From the IMG/VR virus record IMGVR_UViG_3300017963_000229, positions 24,601 to 88,600 of that record: a stretch of DNA of 64,000 nt. The stretch is one strand, 5' to 3'. This document shows, in pieces, positions 45,546 through 52,136 of the stretch (positions are counted from its first letter, which is position 1; the number at the start of each line of letters is the position of its first letter). The notes below the pieces were generated by a model that had not been told where the DNA came from, made no database searches, and saw nothing but the letters and a program-made list of their open reading frames with translations. This DNA is from a virus. Made by a program: the position numbers and the translations under genes.

Positions 45546-45840
45546 GAACCAAATATCTACCTATGCCCTTAATTGTCTAAAATCACTGTTTGGTTATTTG
45601 TTTTATTGATCCATATGTTGTAAAGGTATGATATTATTTGTTTTCCCACTCAACCAATTATAAAAATATGATATTGTTCACTTTTTTACTATATGATTTT
45701 TACTCTTTTTGCATAATTTACAATTATTAATATCTTTAGAATATTAACAACCATCTTTCAGTTGATACTTGCCATATAAAAGATATTAAAAAATATTATA
45801 CAAAAACACTAATACAGTTATATTTCTATATAAAATACTT
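45546..45840. other. A+T-rich non-coding stretch, nothing recognised
   Basis: Apart from the tatgatattatt-like words and an aatatctttagaatatt near-palindrome, no gene, terminator or promoter could be supported here. Confidence 0.5.
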
Positions 45841-45846
45841 TAAATA

Positions 45847-45898
45847 TATCTTAAAGATAGAACTATTATTTGACATGTAAGAAAAGGTGTATCATAGT
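45847..45898 (+). promoter_or_regulatory. Promoter and palindromic operator of plus-strand block 1
   Basis: TTGACA (45870-45875) is a perfect -35 box; 17 bases later CATAGT (45893-45898) fits the -10 box at four of six positions. Upstream, TATCTTAAAGATA (45847-45859) is a 13-bp palindrome. A nearly identical arrangement precedes block 2 at 48180-48232, including the gap between palindrome and -35. Transcription would begin near 45905, directly before the structured leader. The palindrome is a good candidate site for one of the ribbon-helix-helix proteins encoded nearby. Confidence 0.7.
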
Positions 45899-45924
45899 TT
45901 AATCAGCAGATTGGTTAACAAAAA

Positions 45925-46046
45925 AAGCACTGTTAGAGCTGGGTGCAGTGCTTACCTTGGTACTTTTTTTACACTCTCCACCAAGGAATTTTTTCTCCGG
46001 TGGTCCTTAAACGGTTTGGGACCTAGCTAACCCAGCTACAAACCGT
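45925..46046 (+). ncRNA. Structured leader RNA with complementary hairpin loops
   Basis: Three stems are visible. H1 is AAGCACTG (45925-45932) with CAGTGCTT (45946-45953). H2 is CCTTGGT (45955-45961) with ACCAAGG (45980-45986). H3 is ACGGTTTG (46011-46018) with CAAACCGT (46039-46046). The H1 loop contains AGCTGGGT (45937-45944) and the H3 loop contains ACCCAGCT (46030-46037), perfect 8-base complements, so a kissing-loop or pseudoknot fold is likely. CCACC (45978-45982) can alternatively pair with GGTGG (45999-46003), and GGTCC (46002-46006) with GGACC (46019-46023), giving possible alternative states. It lies between a good promoter and the AAAGGAG site of the 46079 gene. It matches no riboswitch or ribozyme class I recognise. 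Confidence 0.65.
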
Positions 46047-46078
46047 ATTTTTCCCATAACAAATAAAGGAGTTTTACT

Positions 46079-46342
46079 ATGAAAGAAACATTTATTTGTA
46101 ATCGTCAATATTTTATTTGCACTAATGAATACGATTTTGTTGGTAATCTTATAGCCGTTCAGAACCATTCATTGATAATTTCACAAGCTGTATTAATTCT
46201 CGACTCTGGAAATATTACTAAAACCTTACTTAATGGAGAATTTATAGAAATTAATCCCTTTGCTCCATTGCAAAAAATAATTATTAATCGACGACATATA
46301 ATTTTTATTGCTGAATATACTGGTCCTTTTCCACTGATTTAA
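46079..46342 (+). CDS. Hypothetical protein behind a structured leader
   Basis: 87 residues, starting MKETFICNRQYFICTNEYDF with an AAAGGAG ribosome site nine bases ahead. It is a beta-rich small protein (IAVQNHSLIISQAVLILDSG, then QKIIINRRHIIFIAEYTGPF) with no recognised domain. It is the first gene of the block, and the leader RNA ends about 30 bases before it, so its expression is the most likely target of any leader regulation. What it does is unknown. Confidence 0.6.
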   Translation: MKETFICNRQYFICTNEYDFVGNLIAVQNHSLIISQAVLILDSGNITKTLLNGEFIEINPFAPLQKIIINRRHIIFIAEYTGPFPLI

Positions 46343-46350
46343 ACAAAGAC

Positions 46351-46521
46351 ATGAATTCAAAGACCAATATGGAAATATAATTAAAGTCCAAGAATCTTCA
46401 GCAACTGATGAATATTGTTGTTGGATTTTTACTAAAAAAAAGAGAAGAAAGTATTCATTTAACTATTAAGCAAGCAGAAAAACTTAGAAATGCTTTAGAT
46501 GAATTTATCAAATCAAATTAA
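46351..46521 (+). pseudogene. Phage gene broken by two frame shifts
   Basis: Two overlapping frames together read like one small phage protein. From 46353 comes EFKDQYGNIIKVQESSATDE and YCCWIFT, then across the A8 run (46434-46441) the frame must shift by one base to continue EESIHLTIKQAEKLRNALDE and FIKSN to a stop at 46521. The ATG at 46351 is also one base out of phase with the first part. The combined sequence has the layout of a known kind of small phage protein whose end is LTxxQAxxLxxALxxF. It may be decayed, or the assembly may have two indel errors; a third option is programmed shifting at the A-run. Confidence 0.55.
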
Positions 46522-46549
46522 TACTATTAAATAAAAGGAGTAAATTAAA

Positions 46550-46774
46550 ATGACTAAACGTCGTTTTACTATAGATTTAACACCTAACGAACATGCCCAA
46601 TTGGAAAGAATAAAAAAAGACATAAATGCTGAATCAAAAACAGAAGTATTTAGAAAGGCAGTAAATTTATTAAATTTTATTGTAGATTATCAAAAAGAAA
46701 ATTATACTCTTGTCATGCGAAACGATAATTCAAAAAAAGAAAAAGAAATTATCTTTTTTTTGACAAAATATTAA
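46550..46774 (+). CDS. Ribbon-helix-helix (CopG/MetJ-like) regulator
   Basis: 74 residues. The N-terminus MTKRRFTIDLTPNEHAQLER is the ribbon strand with hydrophilic and hydrophobic alternation, followed by IKKDINAESKTEVFRKAVNL LNFIVDYQK, the two helices with the conserved S/T-K-T-E-V-x-R-x-A-x-x-L pattern. It has an AAAAGGAG site. Family members bind palindromic operators as dimers and often repress their own promoter, and the 13-bp palindrome at 45847 is a candidate operator. A C-terminal extension (MRNDNSKKEKEIIFFLTKY) is not part of the core fold. Confidence 0.75.
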   Translation: MTKRRFTIDLTPNEHAQLERIKKDINAESKTEVFRKAVNLLNFIVDYQKENYTLVMRNDNSKKEKEIIFFLTKY

Positions 46775-46865
46775 AAAACTGTCAGAATATACACCCTCTC
46801 TTACACAGTCTTACTGGCTGAAGTGTCCATCTTTTTTTTGGAATATTTCTAAATATATTCATTTT

Positions 46866-47788
46866 TTATTTCCTTTTTAGTTGCTCTTGTCGTTCTCTCT
46901 CTAGTTTGTCTTTTTTTTCAATAAATCGTACCCGTCTCGAGCTTGGCATTTTCATTACTTCAGAATAAGGCATTTTCATCATTTCCATTAAATAAAATAC
47001 CTGATCCTCTAAAACTCCTGGGTCTCCGAAGGGAAGAAAAAATCAATACCCTGTGGCTCTATACTAACAGTAAATCTATGATCACAAGCGTTACAAACAA
47101 CATCTATATCAGTCTCAATTTTGCCCTCTTTTATCTGATACGAATTTCTTATTTTATTCCGGTCCTTTAATGGTAATTTTTTTAAATCTGCTTGAGTAGG
47201 TGGTTTTCCATCTATTTCAATCACTCTCGTCATTAAAGCAGTTGTCATAAGACTTTGATCACCAGCATTAAGCAATTGCCGTGCCTTTTTTTGATCTTTA
47301 GCTTGCATTACCTTCATTTTAACCGTACTACCCGATCCGGGTAGATCAACATCCCAAATGATGTTTTCAGGCTCAATAGGCTTGATTATCGGTACATTGT
47401 CCAAATCATATGTTTGAAAAAAACTTTTTTTACATTCATTCTCAGGACAAGTTACTTTGAAAGAATACTGATTGCCAATACTAACCTTTCGCGCACCCAA
47501 AATGCTATAACTCAAATCCACTATCATCATATCTTTAACTAATTTAAGTATTTGACTTTTGTCCGTTACCGAAATCTGATCTCCATCGTCAATGCTAGTA
47601 ATACAATTAGCAATTAAAAAAATCATTCGATCTTCATAGCTAATTTTCCTATTCATTAAAAGATCCTCTTCTTCCCCCGTCATTTCTCTCATATATACAT
47701 TTTTTAGAGGAAAAGTAGAGCCGTTTTGCTCATACAAAACGCCTCCCGGCAATTCAAAATATCCTTTAGAACTTTTTGGATCATCCAT
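46866..47788 (-). CDS. Tail assembly chaperone, -1 frameshift product
   Basis: If the ribosome shifts back one base at T-TTT-TTC (47042-47036), it continues LPFGDPGVLEDQVFYLMEMM then KMPYSEVMKMPSSRRVRFIE KK to a stop at 46866. This adds 56 residues to the first 251, giving about 307. The added part has the tail-chaperone signature: a helix, then Y-S-x-V-x-x-M-P-x-x-x-R-x-x-F-I-E-K. This is the arrangement of many tail chaperone pairs, in which a shorter product and a longer fusion both bind the tape measure during assembly. The gene lies just upstream of the tape measure gene, with only a plus-strand block in between. The shift itself is inferred from sequence. Confidence 0.75.
47009..47788 (-). 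CDS. Tail assembly chaperone, unshifted product (gp26-like)
   Basis: 259 residues. The N-terminal half contains YFELPGGVLYEQNGSTFPLK, VYMREMTGEEEDLLMNRKIS and YEDRMIFLIANCITSIDDGD, features of T4 gp26-like baseplate-hub/tail-assembly proteins. Two Cys pairs (TCPENECKKSFF and VVCNACDHRF) probably bind zinc. It starts with an AGGTGA site. It ends QGIDFFFPSETQEF, and the slippery heptamer lies in the FFF codons, shortly before its stop at 47009. It probably acts in the cytoplasm as an assembly chaperone for the tape measure or hub. Confidence 0.75.
   Translation of the reverse strand: MDDPKSSKGYFELPGGVLYEQNGSTFPLKNVYMREMTGEEEDLLMNRKISYEDRMIFLIANCITSIDDGDQISVTDKSQILKLVKDMMIVDLSYSILGARKVSIGNQYSFKVTCPENECKKSFFQTYDLDNVPIIKPIEPENIIWDVDLPGSGSTVKMKVMQAKDQKKARQLLNAGDQSLMTTALMTRVIEIDGKPPTQADLKKLPLKDRNKIRNSYQIKEGKIETDIDVVCNACDHRFTVSIEPQGIDFFFPSETQEF
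47036..47042 (-). promoter_or_regulatory. Programmed -1 frameshift site T-TTT-TTC
   Basis: On the minus strand the heptamer TTTTTTC fits X-XXY-YYZ with the zero frame reading TTT TTC, a canonical slippery sequence for -1 shifting. It lies nine codons before the zero-frame stop, and the -1 frame is then open for 56 codons of clear tail-chaperone sequence. Downstream RNA structure was not firmly identified. Confidence 0.8.
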
Positions 47789-47802
47789 CTAATCACCTTC
47801 TT

Positions 47803-48066
47803 TTAATCTTCTATAGTGTCTACAAGTAACAATTTATCAATTAATTCCCTAACAATATCACTAACTGTTTTATCTTCATAATGTGCTAATTCTTTAAGTT
47901 CAACATATCGAGATCTTTCCATCCATACGTTAAGACGCACCTTTCGTTTGCCCGCAAAATTTTCATAACCTTTTCTGTTCCTGCCTATATTTATACCTAA
48001 TTTTTTTTCGTACTTAACGCAATTCAAAATCTCTCCATCGTCTAATCTAGTTAATATAAAAATCAA
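47803..48066 (-). CDS. Ribbon-helix-helix-type DNA-binding protein
   Basis: 87 residues if started at the TTG at 48066, or 74 if at the TTG at 48027, which has GGAGAG just upstream. The core RKVRLNVWMERSRYVELKEL AHYEDKTVSDIVRELIDKLL has the ribbon strand (VRLNVWM) and two helices of the RHH fold, with S-x-x-V-R-E-L-I as the second helix. It is located between the chaperone and the divergent block-2 promoter and probably regulates that intergenic region, where two copies of TATCTT-containing palindromes lie. There is no ATG near the N-terminus. Confidence 0.6.
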   Translation of the reverse strand: MIFILTRLDDGEILNCVKYEKKLGINIGRNRKGYENFAGKRKVRLNVWMERSRYVELKELAHYEDKTVSDIVRELIDKLLLVDTIED

Positions 48067-48179
48067 TCACTTATAAACTAAGAGTAAAACATTTTGTTAG
48101 AACAATTACATGAAAAATATAAAAAGTCAAGGCTTTAAGATTAAAAAAATAAAATTACTATTTTCAGAATATCAATAAA

Positions 48180-48232
48180 TATCTTTAAGATAGCACTTTT
48201 TAATTGACATATCTTAAGAGGTGTTTCATTGT
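48180..48232 (+). promoter_or_regulatory. Promoter and palindromic operator of plus-strand block 2
   Basis: TTGACA (48204-48209) and CATTGT (48227-48232) are 17 bases apart. The palindrome TATCTTTAAGATA lies at 48180-48192. A further TATCTTAAGA lies inside the spacer, so a bound repressor would block the promoter. The layout copies the block-1 promoter at 45847-45898 with conserved spacing, including the AGGTGT-type spacer end, which suggests common regulation. Confidence 0.75.
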
Positions 48233-48270
48233 TCATTGTTGATGACTAGTTAAAAAAACGAGAACAAAAA

Positions 48271-50343
48271 ATGAGTTTTAAAAATTTTGCAAATAAAGTA
48301 AGAAAACAATTTTATTCAATGGCGGAAGAAGGTCCATTATTCATAGTAGATATTAATAAAGATGAACTTTTTCAGTCTTATCAAGAAGCATTTCCGCCAG
48401 GCACTAATAAAATCTTTCGCGAAAGACAAAAATATGATTGTGATAATTGCAATAAATTCATTTTTAGAATAGGACGTGTTGTTAAAATCGTAAACAATGA
48501 ATTGATAACTGTTTGGAATATCGATCATTTAGAGGGACCTCTAGACATAAAGTATCAAATTGTTGCTAAAAAGATGGATACTCTGATCAAGAAATGTAAA
48601 ATTGATCAAATTTTTCTAATAGATCCTGAAGATGCTTACATAAGTGTAGAATCTAATATTGAAGATCTGACTGTGCTTAGATCGGGCCATGATCATTCTA
48701 AAGATCCACCAAATATTGATCATATTACATGGCATCATTTTAATTGTATAGTTCCTGACAGATTTTTATCCTCAAATAAAGGAACCTTAATTGGAGATGC
48801 CTCATCTGCGCAAGGAGTATTTGAACGCGGACTTGAAGAAATTAACATAGTTGCTATTGAATTGGTTTTAGATCTTATTGATAGTAATTCCATTTATCGT
48901 GGAGAAGAATTTCGATCAATGATTGAAGAGTTTCGCTCACATAAAGAAATATATTCAAATCTCAAAAATGAAAAAAAAGAATATTATACTTGGCTTAACT
49001 ATAAAAGTTGGGCTGCTAAAATTCGAGGAACCGCAATTGGTACATTGCTTTTAGATTTATCAAATGGTATAGAGCTAAATAACGCCGTTAACTCCTACGA
49101 AAAGAAGGTTGCTCCTGAAAATTACAAAAGAACCTCGGCTCCTATTACGAAACATATGATAGAGAAAGCTATCTTAAAAATTGATGAACTAGGCTTACGA
49201 GATTCGTTAGAACGTCGTTATGCTCAACTAGAGGATGTTAGTATAAATAATGTTATTTTTGCTGATAGATCTGCGTCTGAATTAATGCAAGATAATTTAG
49301 TGAAAATATTAAGCAATGAAGTTAAAGAAAATCCTAAACAGTTTGACGGTATAGAAGAAGTTTCTATTGAGGAATTTATTAGTAAAATAGTACCAAAATG
49401 TAACAGTATTAAAATACAATTTACCAACAATCATGAAAACAATCTAGTATCGCTAATTGCTCCTGTACACATTGATGCCCCCTTACTCTTTAAATGGAAT
49501 AATAACTTCAGCTGGACTTATAATGGAAATATTACTGACTCTTTAATGAAGAGAAGAGTTAAATCAGCAGGTGGAAATATTGACGCTTATCTAAGATTTT
49601 CTATTCAGTGGAATGAGGATGGCGATAATCATAATGATTTTGACGCCCATGTGTTCGAACCGAATAGTAATCATATTTATTATCCTAACAAAGGTTTAAA
49701 GCATCCGTCATCTGGACATTTAGATGTTGATATTGTTGAACCTATCAAAAATGTTGCAGTAGAAAATATAACATATACAAATCCTGCTAAAATGCCAGAA
49801 GGTAAATATAGATTTTTTGTACATAACTATACACATCGGGGTGGAAGATCTGGCTTTCGAGCAGAAATAGAATTCGATGGAATAATTTATAAATTTTCTT
49901 TTGATAAAAATCTAGCAGACGGCCATGAAGTAACAGTCGCAAATATTTTATATTCACGAGAAAATGGATTAAAAATTATAGAATCATTGCCTCATGATAA
50001 AACCTCCAAAGAAATTTGGGGCATAAAAACAGAAAAATTTCACAAGGTCAATGCTATCATGTATTCACCTAATCATTGGAATAATATAGGTGTCGGTAAT
50101 CGACACTACTTTTTCATGATAGATGGTTGTAAAAATGAAGATAAGGCTCGTGGATTCTATAATGAATTTATCAAAAATGAACTAAATATACATAGGAAAG
50201 TATTCGAAGTACTAGGCGAAAAGATGAAATGCGAAAAAAATACAAACCAAATAAGTGGATTAGGCTTTTCATCTACCAAACGTAATTCAGTTATTGTTAA
50301 AATATCTGAAGATATAAATAGAACTTTAAAGATTATATTTTAA
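48271..50343 (+). CDS. Conserved large phage protein of unknown function
   Basis: 690 residues. The N-terminal 400 residues match, in my recollection, a large hypothetical protein found in many phages: MSFKNFANKVRKQFYSMAEE GPLFIVDINKDELFQSY, YDCDNCNKFIFRIGRVV with a C-x-x-C motif, HITWHHFNCIVPDRFL, GVFERGLEEINIVAIELVLD and AAKIRGTAIGTLLLDLSNG. The C-terminal part includes a sandwich like DUF2135 (LRFSIQWNEDGDNHNDFDAH, then GHLDVDIVEP and KYRFFVHNYTHRGGRSGF). Its exact biochemical role is unknown. It leads the block containing the nucleotidyltransferase, and such a trio appears in other phages, so it may act with RNA-modifying partners. The start has only a weak ribosome site. Confidence 0.6.
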   Translation: MSFKNFANKVRKQFYSMAEEGPLFIVDINKDELFQSYQEAFPPGTNKIFRERQKYDCDNCNKFIFRIGRVVKIVNNELITVWNIDHLEGPLDIKYQIVAKKMDTLIKKCKIDQIFLIDPEDAYISVESNIEDLTVLRSGHDHSKDPPNIDHITWHHFNCIVPDRFLSSNKGTLIGDASSAQGVFERGLEEINIVAIELVLDLIDSNSIYRGEEFRSMIEEFRSHKEIYSNLKNEKKEYYTWLNYKSWAAKIRGTAIGTLLLDLSNGIELNNAVNSYEKKVAPENYKRTSAPITKHMIEKAILKIDELGLRDSLERRYAQLEDVSINNVIFADRSASELMQDNLVKILSNEVKENPKQFDGIEEVSIEEFISKIVPKCNSIKIQFTNNHENNLVSLIAPVHIDAPLLFKWNNNFSWTYNGNITDSLMKRRVKSAGGNIDAYLRFSIQWNEDGDNHNDFDAHVFEPNSNHIYYPNKGLKHPSSGHLDVDIVEPIKNVAVENITYTNPAKMPEGKYRFFVHNYTHRGGRSGFRAEIEFDGIIYKFSFDKNLADGHEVTVANILYSRENGLKIIESLPHDKTSKEIWGIKTEKFHKVNAIMYSPNHWNNIGVGNRHYFFMIDGCKNEDKARGFYNEFIKNELNIHRKVFEVLGEKMKCEKNTNQISGLGFSSTKRNSVIVKISEDINRTLKIIF

Positions 50344-50394
50344 AAAATAAAATTTAATTATACTGTAATATTAAAAAATCAAGGAAGAAAAGCA

Positions 50395-51663
50395 ATGATA
50401 GAAGGATATAAGTTTTTTTTAAAAGATTACAAAGCAAAGTACGGTGATTTTCAATTCAAGGTAGGAGAACAATATAAACATGATGGTCCAGTAATACTTT
50501 GTCAATCAGGTTTTCATTTTTCTAAAAAATTAAGTGATGCATTTGAATATTATAAAGAGGAGGCACATCATTGTTGCAAGGTGAAGGGAGATGGAAAAAT
50601 AAAAGAGGGGAAAGACAAGATTGTCTGCTCAGAAATACACATCAAAGAAGAATTAAATATTGCTGAAGTATTAGAAAAATTAAGTGAAGATAGTAATAAT
50701 GATGTTAGGAGAGCAGTAGCAGCAAATCCTAACTGTTCAATCAATACATTAAAAAAATTAAGTGAAGATAATAATATTAAAGAGATAGTAGTAAGAAATC
50801 CTAACTGTCCAGTTGAAATATTAGACAAATTATGCAAGGATGATAATTGGTATACTAAATGGGCAATAGTAAATAATTCTAACTGTCCAATAAATGTGTT
50901 AAAAAAATTAAGCGAAGATAGTAATTATAATATTAAAGAAGCGGTAGCAAAGAATCCTAACTGTTCAGTGGATATATTAAAAGAACTAAGTAAAGATAAT
51001 AATTGGAATGTTAAAAAAGCAGTAGCAAAAAATTCCAATTGTCCAACAGAAACCCTGGAAAAGCTAAGCAAAGACGATAGTTGGAATGTTAGATGGGCAG
51101 TAGCAAAAAATCCTAATTGCTTAGTAAATATATTGGACAAATTAAGTAATGATAATGATTGGGATGTTAGGAGGGAAGTAGTATTAAATTCTAATTGTTC
51201 AGTTGAAATATTAAAAAAATTAAGTATGGATGATTATTGGAGTGTCAGAAGAGCAGTAGTAAGCAATCCCAATTGTCCAACAGAAACCCTGGAAAAGTTA
51301 AGCAAGGATGATGATAGTGATGTTAGATGTGAAGTAATAAATAATCTCAACTGTCCAACAGAAACCCTAGAAAAATTAAGTAAGTATGACAATTGGGGTA
51401 TTAGAAAAGCAGTAGCAGAAAGTCCTAACTGTCCAATAGAGACACTAAAAGAATTAAGTAAAGAAAATCATAATGATATTAAATGGGCAGTAGCAAAAAA
51501 TCCTAACTGTCCAATAGAGACACTAAAAGAATTAAGTAAAAACAATTGCTGGTATATTAAACTAGCGGTAGCAGAAAATCCCAATTGTCCAACAGAAACC
51601 CTAGAAAAATTAAGTGAGGATGACGATGATATTAGAAAAGCAATAATAAACAATATTACTTAG
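50395..51663 (+). CDS. DUF7666-like protein with 13 LRV-type repeats
   Basis: 422 residues. Residues about 1-85 (MIEGYKFFLKDYKAKYGDFQ, then FKVGEQYKHDGPVILCQSGF HFSKKLSDAFEYY) are a DUF7666-like domain. From about residue 88 follow 13 repeats of nearly 26 residues with the pattern x-x-x-L-x-x-L-S-x-D-x-x-W-x-V-R-x-A-V-A-x-N-P-N-C-P. This is the layout of leucine-rich repeat variant (LRV) proteins, which form a right-handed alpha/3-10 superhelix. An NxNC cysteine recurs in 12 of the 13 repeats, giving a ladder of cysteines. It has a full-length relative starting at 62975 and a truncated copy on the minus strand at 31881. A protein-binding scaffold is the most likely role; the partner is unknown. 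Confidence 0.7.
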   Translation: MIEGYKFFLKDYKAKYGDFQFKVGEQYKHDGPVILCQSGFHFSKKLSDAFEYYKEEAHHCCKVKGDGKIKEGKDKIVCSEIHIKEELNIAEVLEKLSEDSNNDVRRAVAANPNCSINTLKKLSEDNNIKEIVVRNPNCPVEILDKLCKDDNWYTKWAIVNNSNCPINVLKKLSEDSNYNIKEAVAKNPNCSVDILKELSKDNNWNVKKAVAKNSNCPTETLEKLSKDDSWNVRWAVAKNPNCLVNILDKLSNDNDWDVRREVVLNSNCSVEILKKLSMDDYWSVRRAVVSNPNCPTETLEKLSKDDDSDVRCEVINNLNCPTETLEKLSKYDNWGIRKAVAESPNCPIETLKELSKENHNDIKWAVAKNPNCPIETLKELSKNNCWYIKLAVAENPNCPTETLEKLSEDDDDIRKAIINNIT

Positions 51664-51723
51664 TAAGGTATATTAAAAAACCAAACATCAACAAGTAAAA
51701 TTAGCAAAAAAGGAGTTATTAAA

Positions 51724-52119
51724 ATGAATTTATTTGAAAAAGCGGCGCGCATTAAATTAAGATTTAATACGCCTGTTGGAATGGCAAGCGTTGAAGACTT
51801 GTGGGATTTGCCATTAACCAGTAACACTAGACCTAATCTAGATATGATTGCTATAACAATAAATGCACAATTAAAAGAATGCGCAACCGAATCTTTTGTG
51901 CATAAAGTTAATCCTGAAACAGCAATATTACAACTCAAGTTGGATATAGTTAAACATGTTATAGATGTTAAACTAAAAGAAATTAAAGAAAATGAGAATG
52001 AAATGGCGCGCAAATCTCGTCGAGAAGAACTATTGGCGTTAAAAGACGAAAAAAGACGTGAAAAAGATCGTGAAATGTCACTGGAAGAACTTGATCGAAA
52101 AATTGCCGAATTAACTTAA
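51724..52119 (+). CDS. Conserved small phage protein with coiled-coil C-terminus
   Basis: 131 residues (MNLFEKAARIKLRFNTPVGM ASVEDLWDLPLTSNTRPNLD). It begins as a helical domain with EDLWDLPL and continues into ILQLKLDIVKHVIDVKLKEI followed by a charged helix (REELLALKDEKRREKDREMS). It has a strong AAAAAGGAG site. I recall this protein as widespread in phages next to nucleotidyltransferase-type genes. The function is unknown; the layout fits a small partner protein. Confidence 0.6.
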   Translation: MNLFEKAARIKLRFNTPVGMASVEDLWDLPLTSNTRPNLDMIAITINAQLKECATESFVHKVNPETAILQLKLDIVKHVIDVKLKEIKENENEMARKSRREELLALKDEKRREKDREMSLEELDRKIAELT

Positions 52120-52136
52120 AAAATAGTATTTTTATA

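Noticed and set aside
46400-46430. ctgatga motif suggesting a hammerhead ribozyme core
   Set aside because: The required stems and the GAAA element are not in place; the bases are codons of the broken gene.
46775-46865. Possible terminator between block 1 and the chaperone
   Set aside because: There is a T8 run but no stable stem in front of it on either strand.
50568-51653. Minus-strand frames over the LRV gene
   Set aside because: They are antisense shadows of the repeat array, with the same period.
50650-51660. Regularly spaced repeats that might be a CRISPR array
   Set aside because: The period is 78 bp, equal to 26 codons, with an open reading frame throughout; these are protein repeats, not CRISPR.
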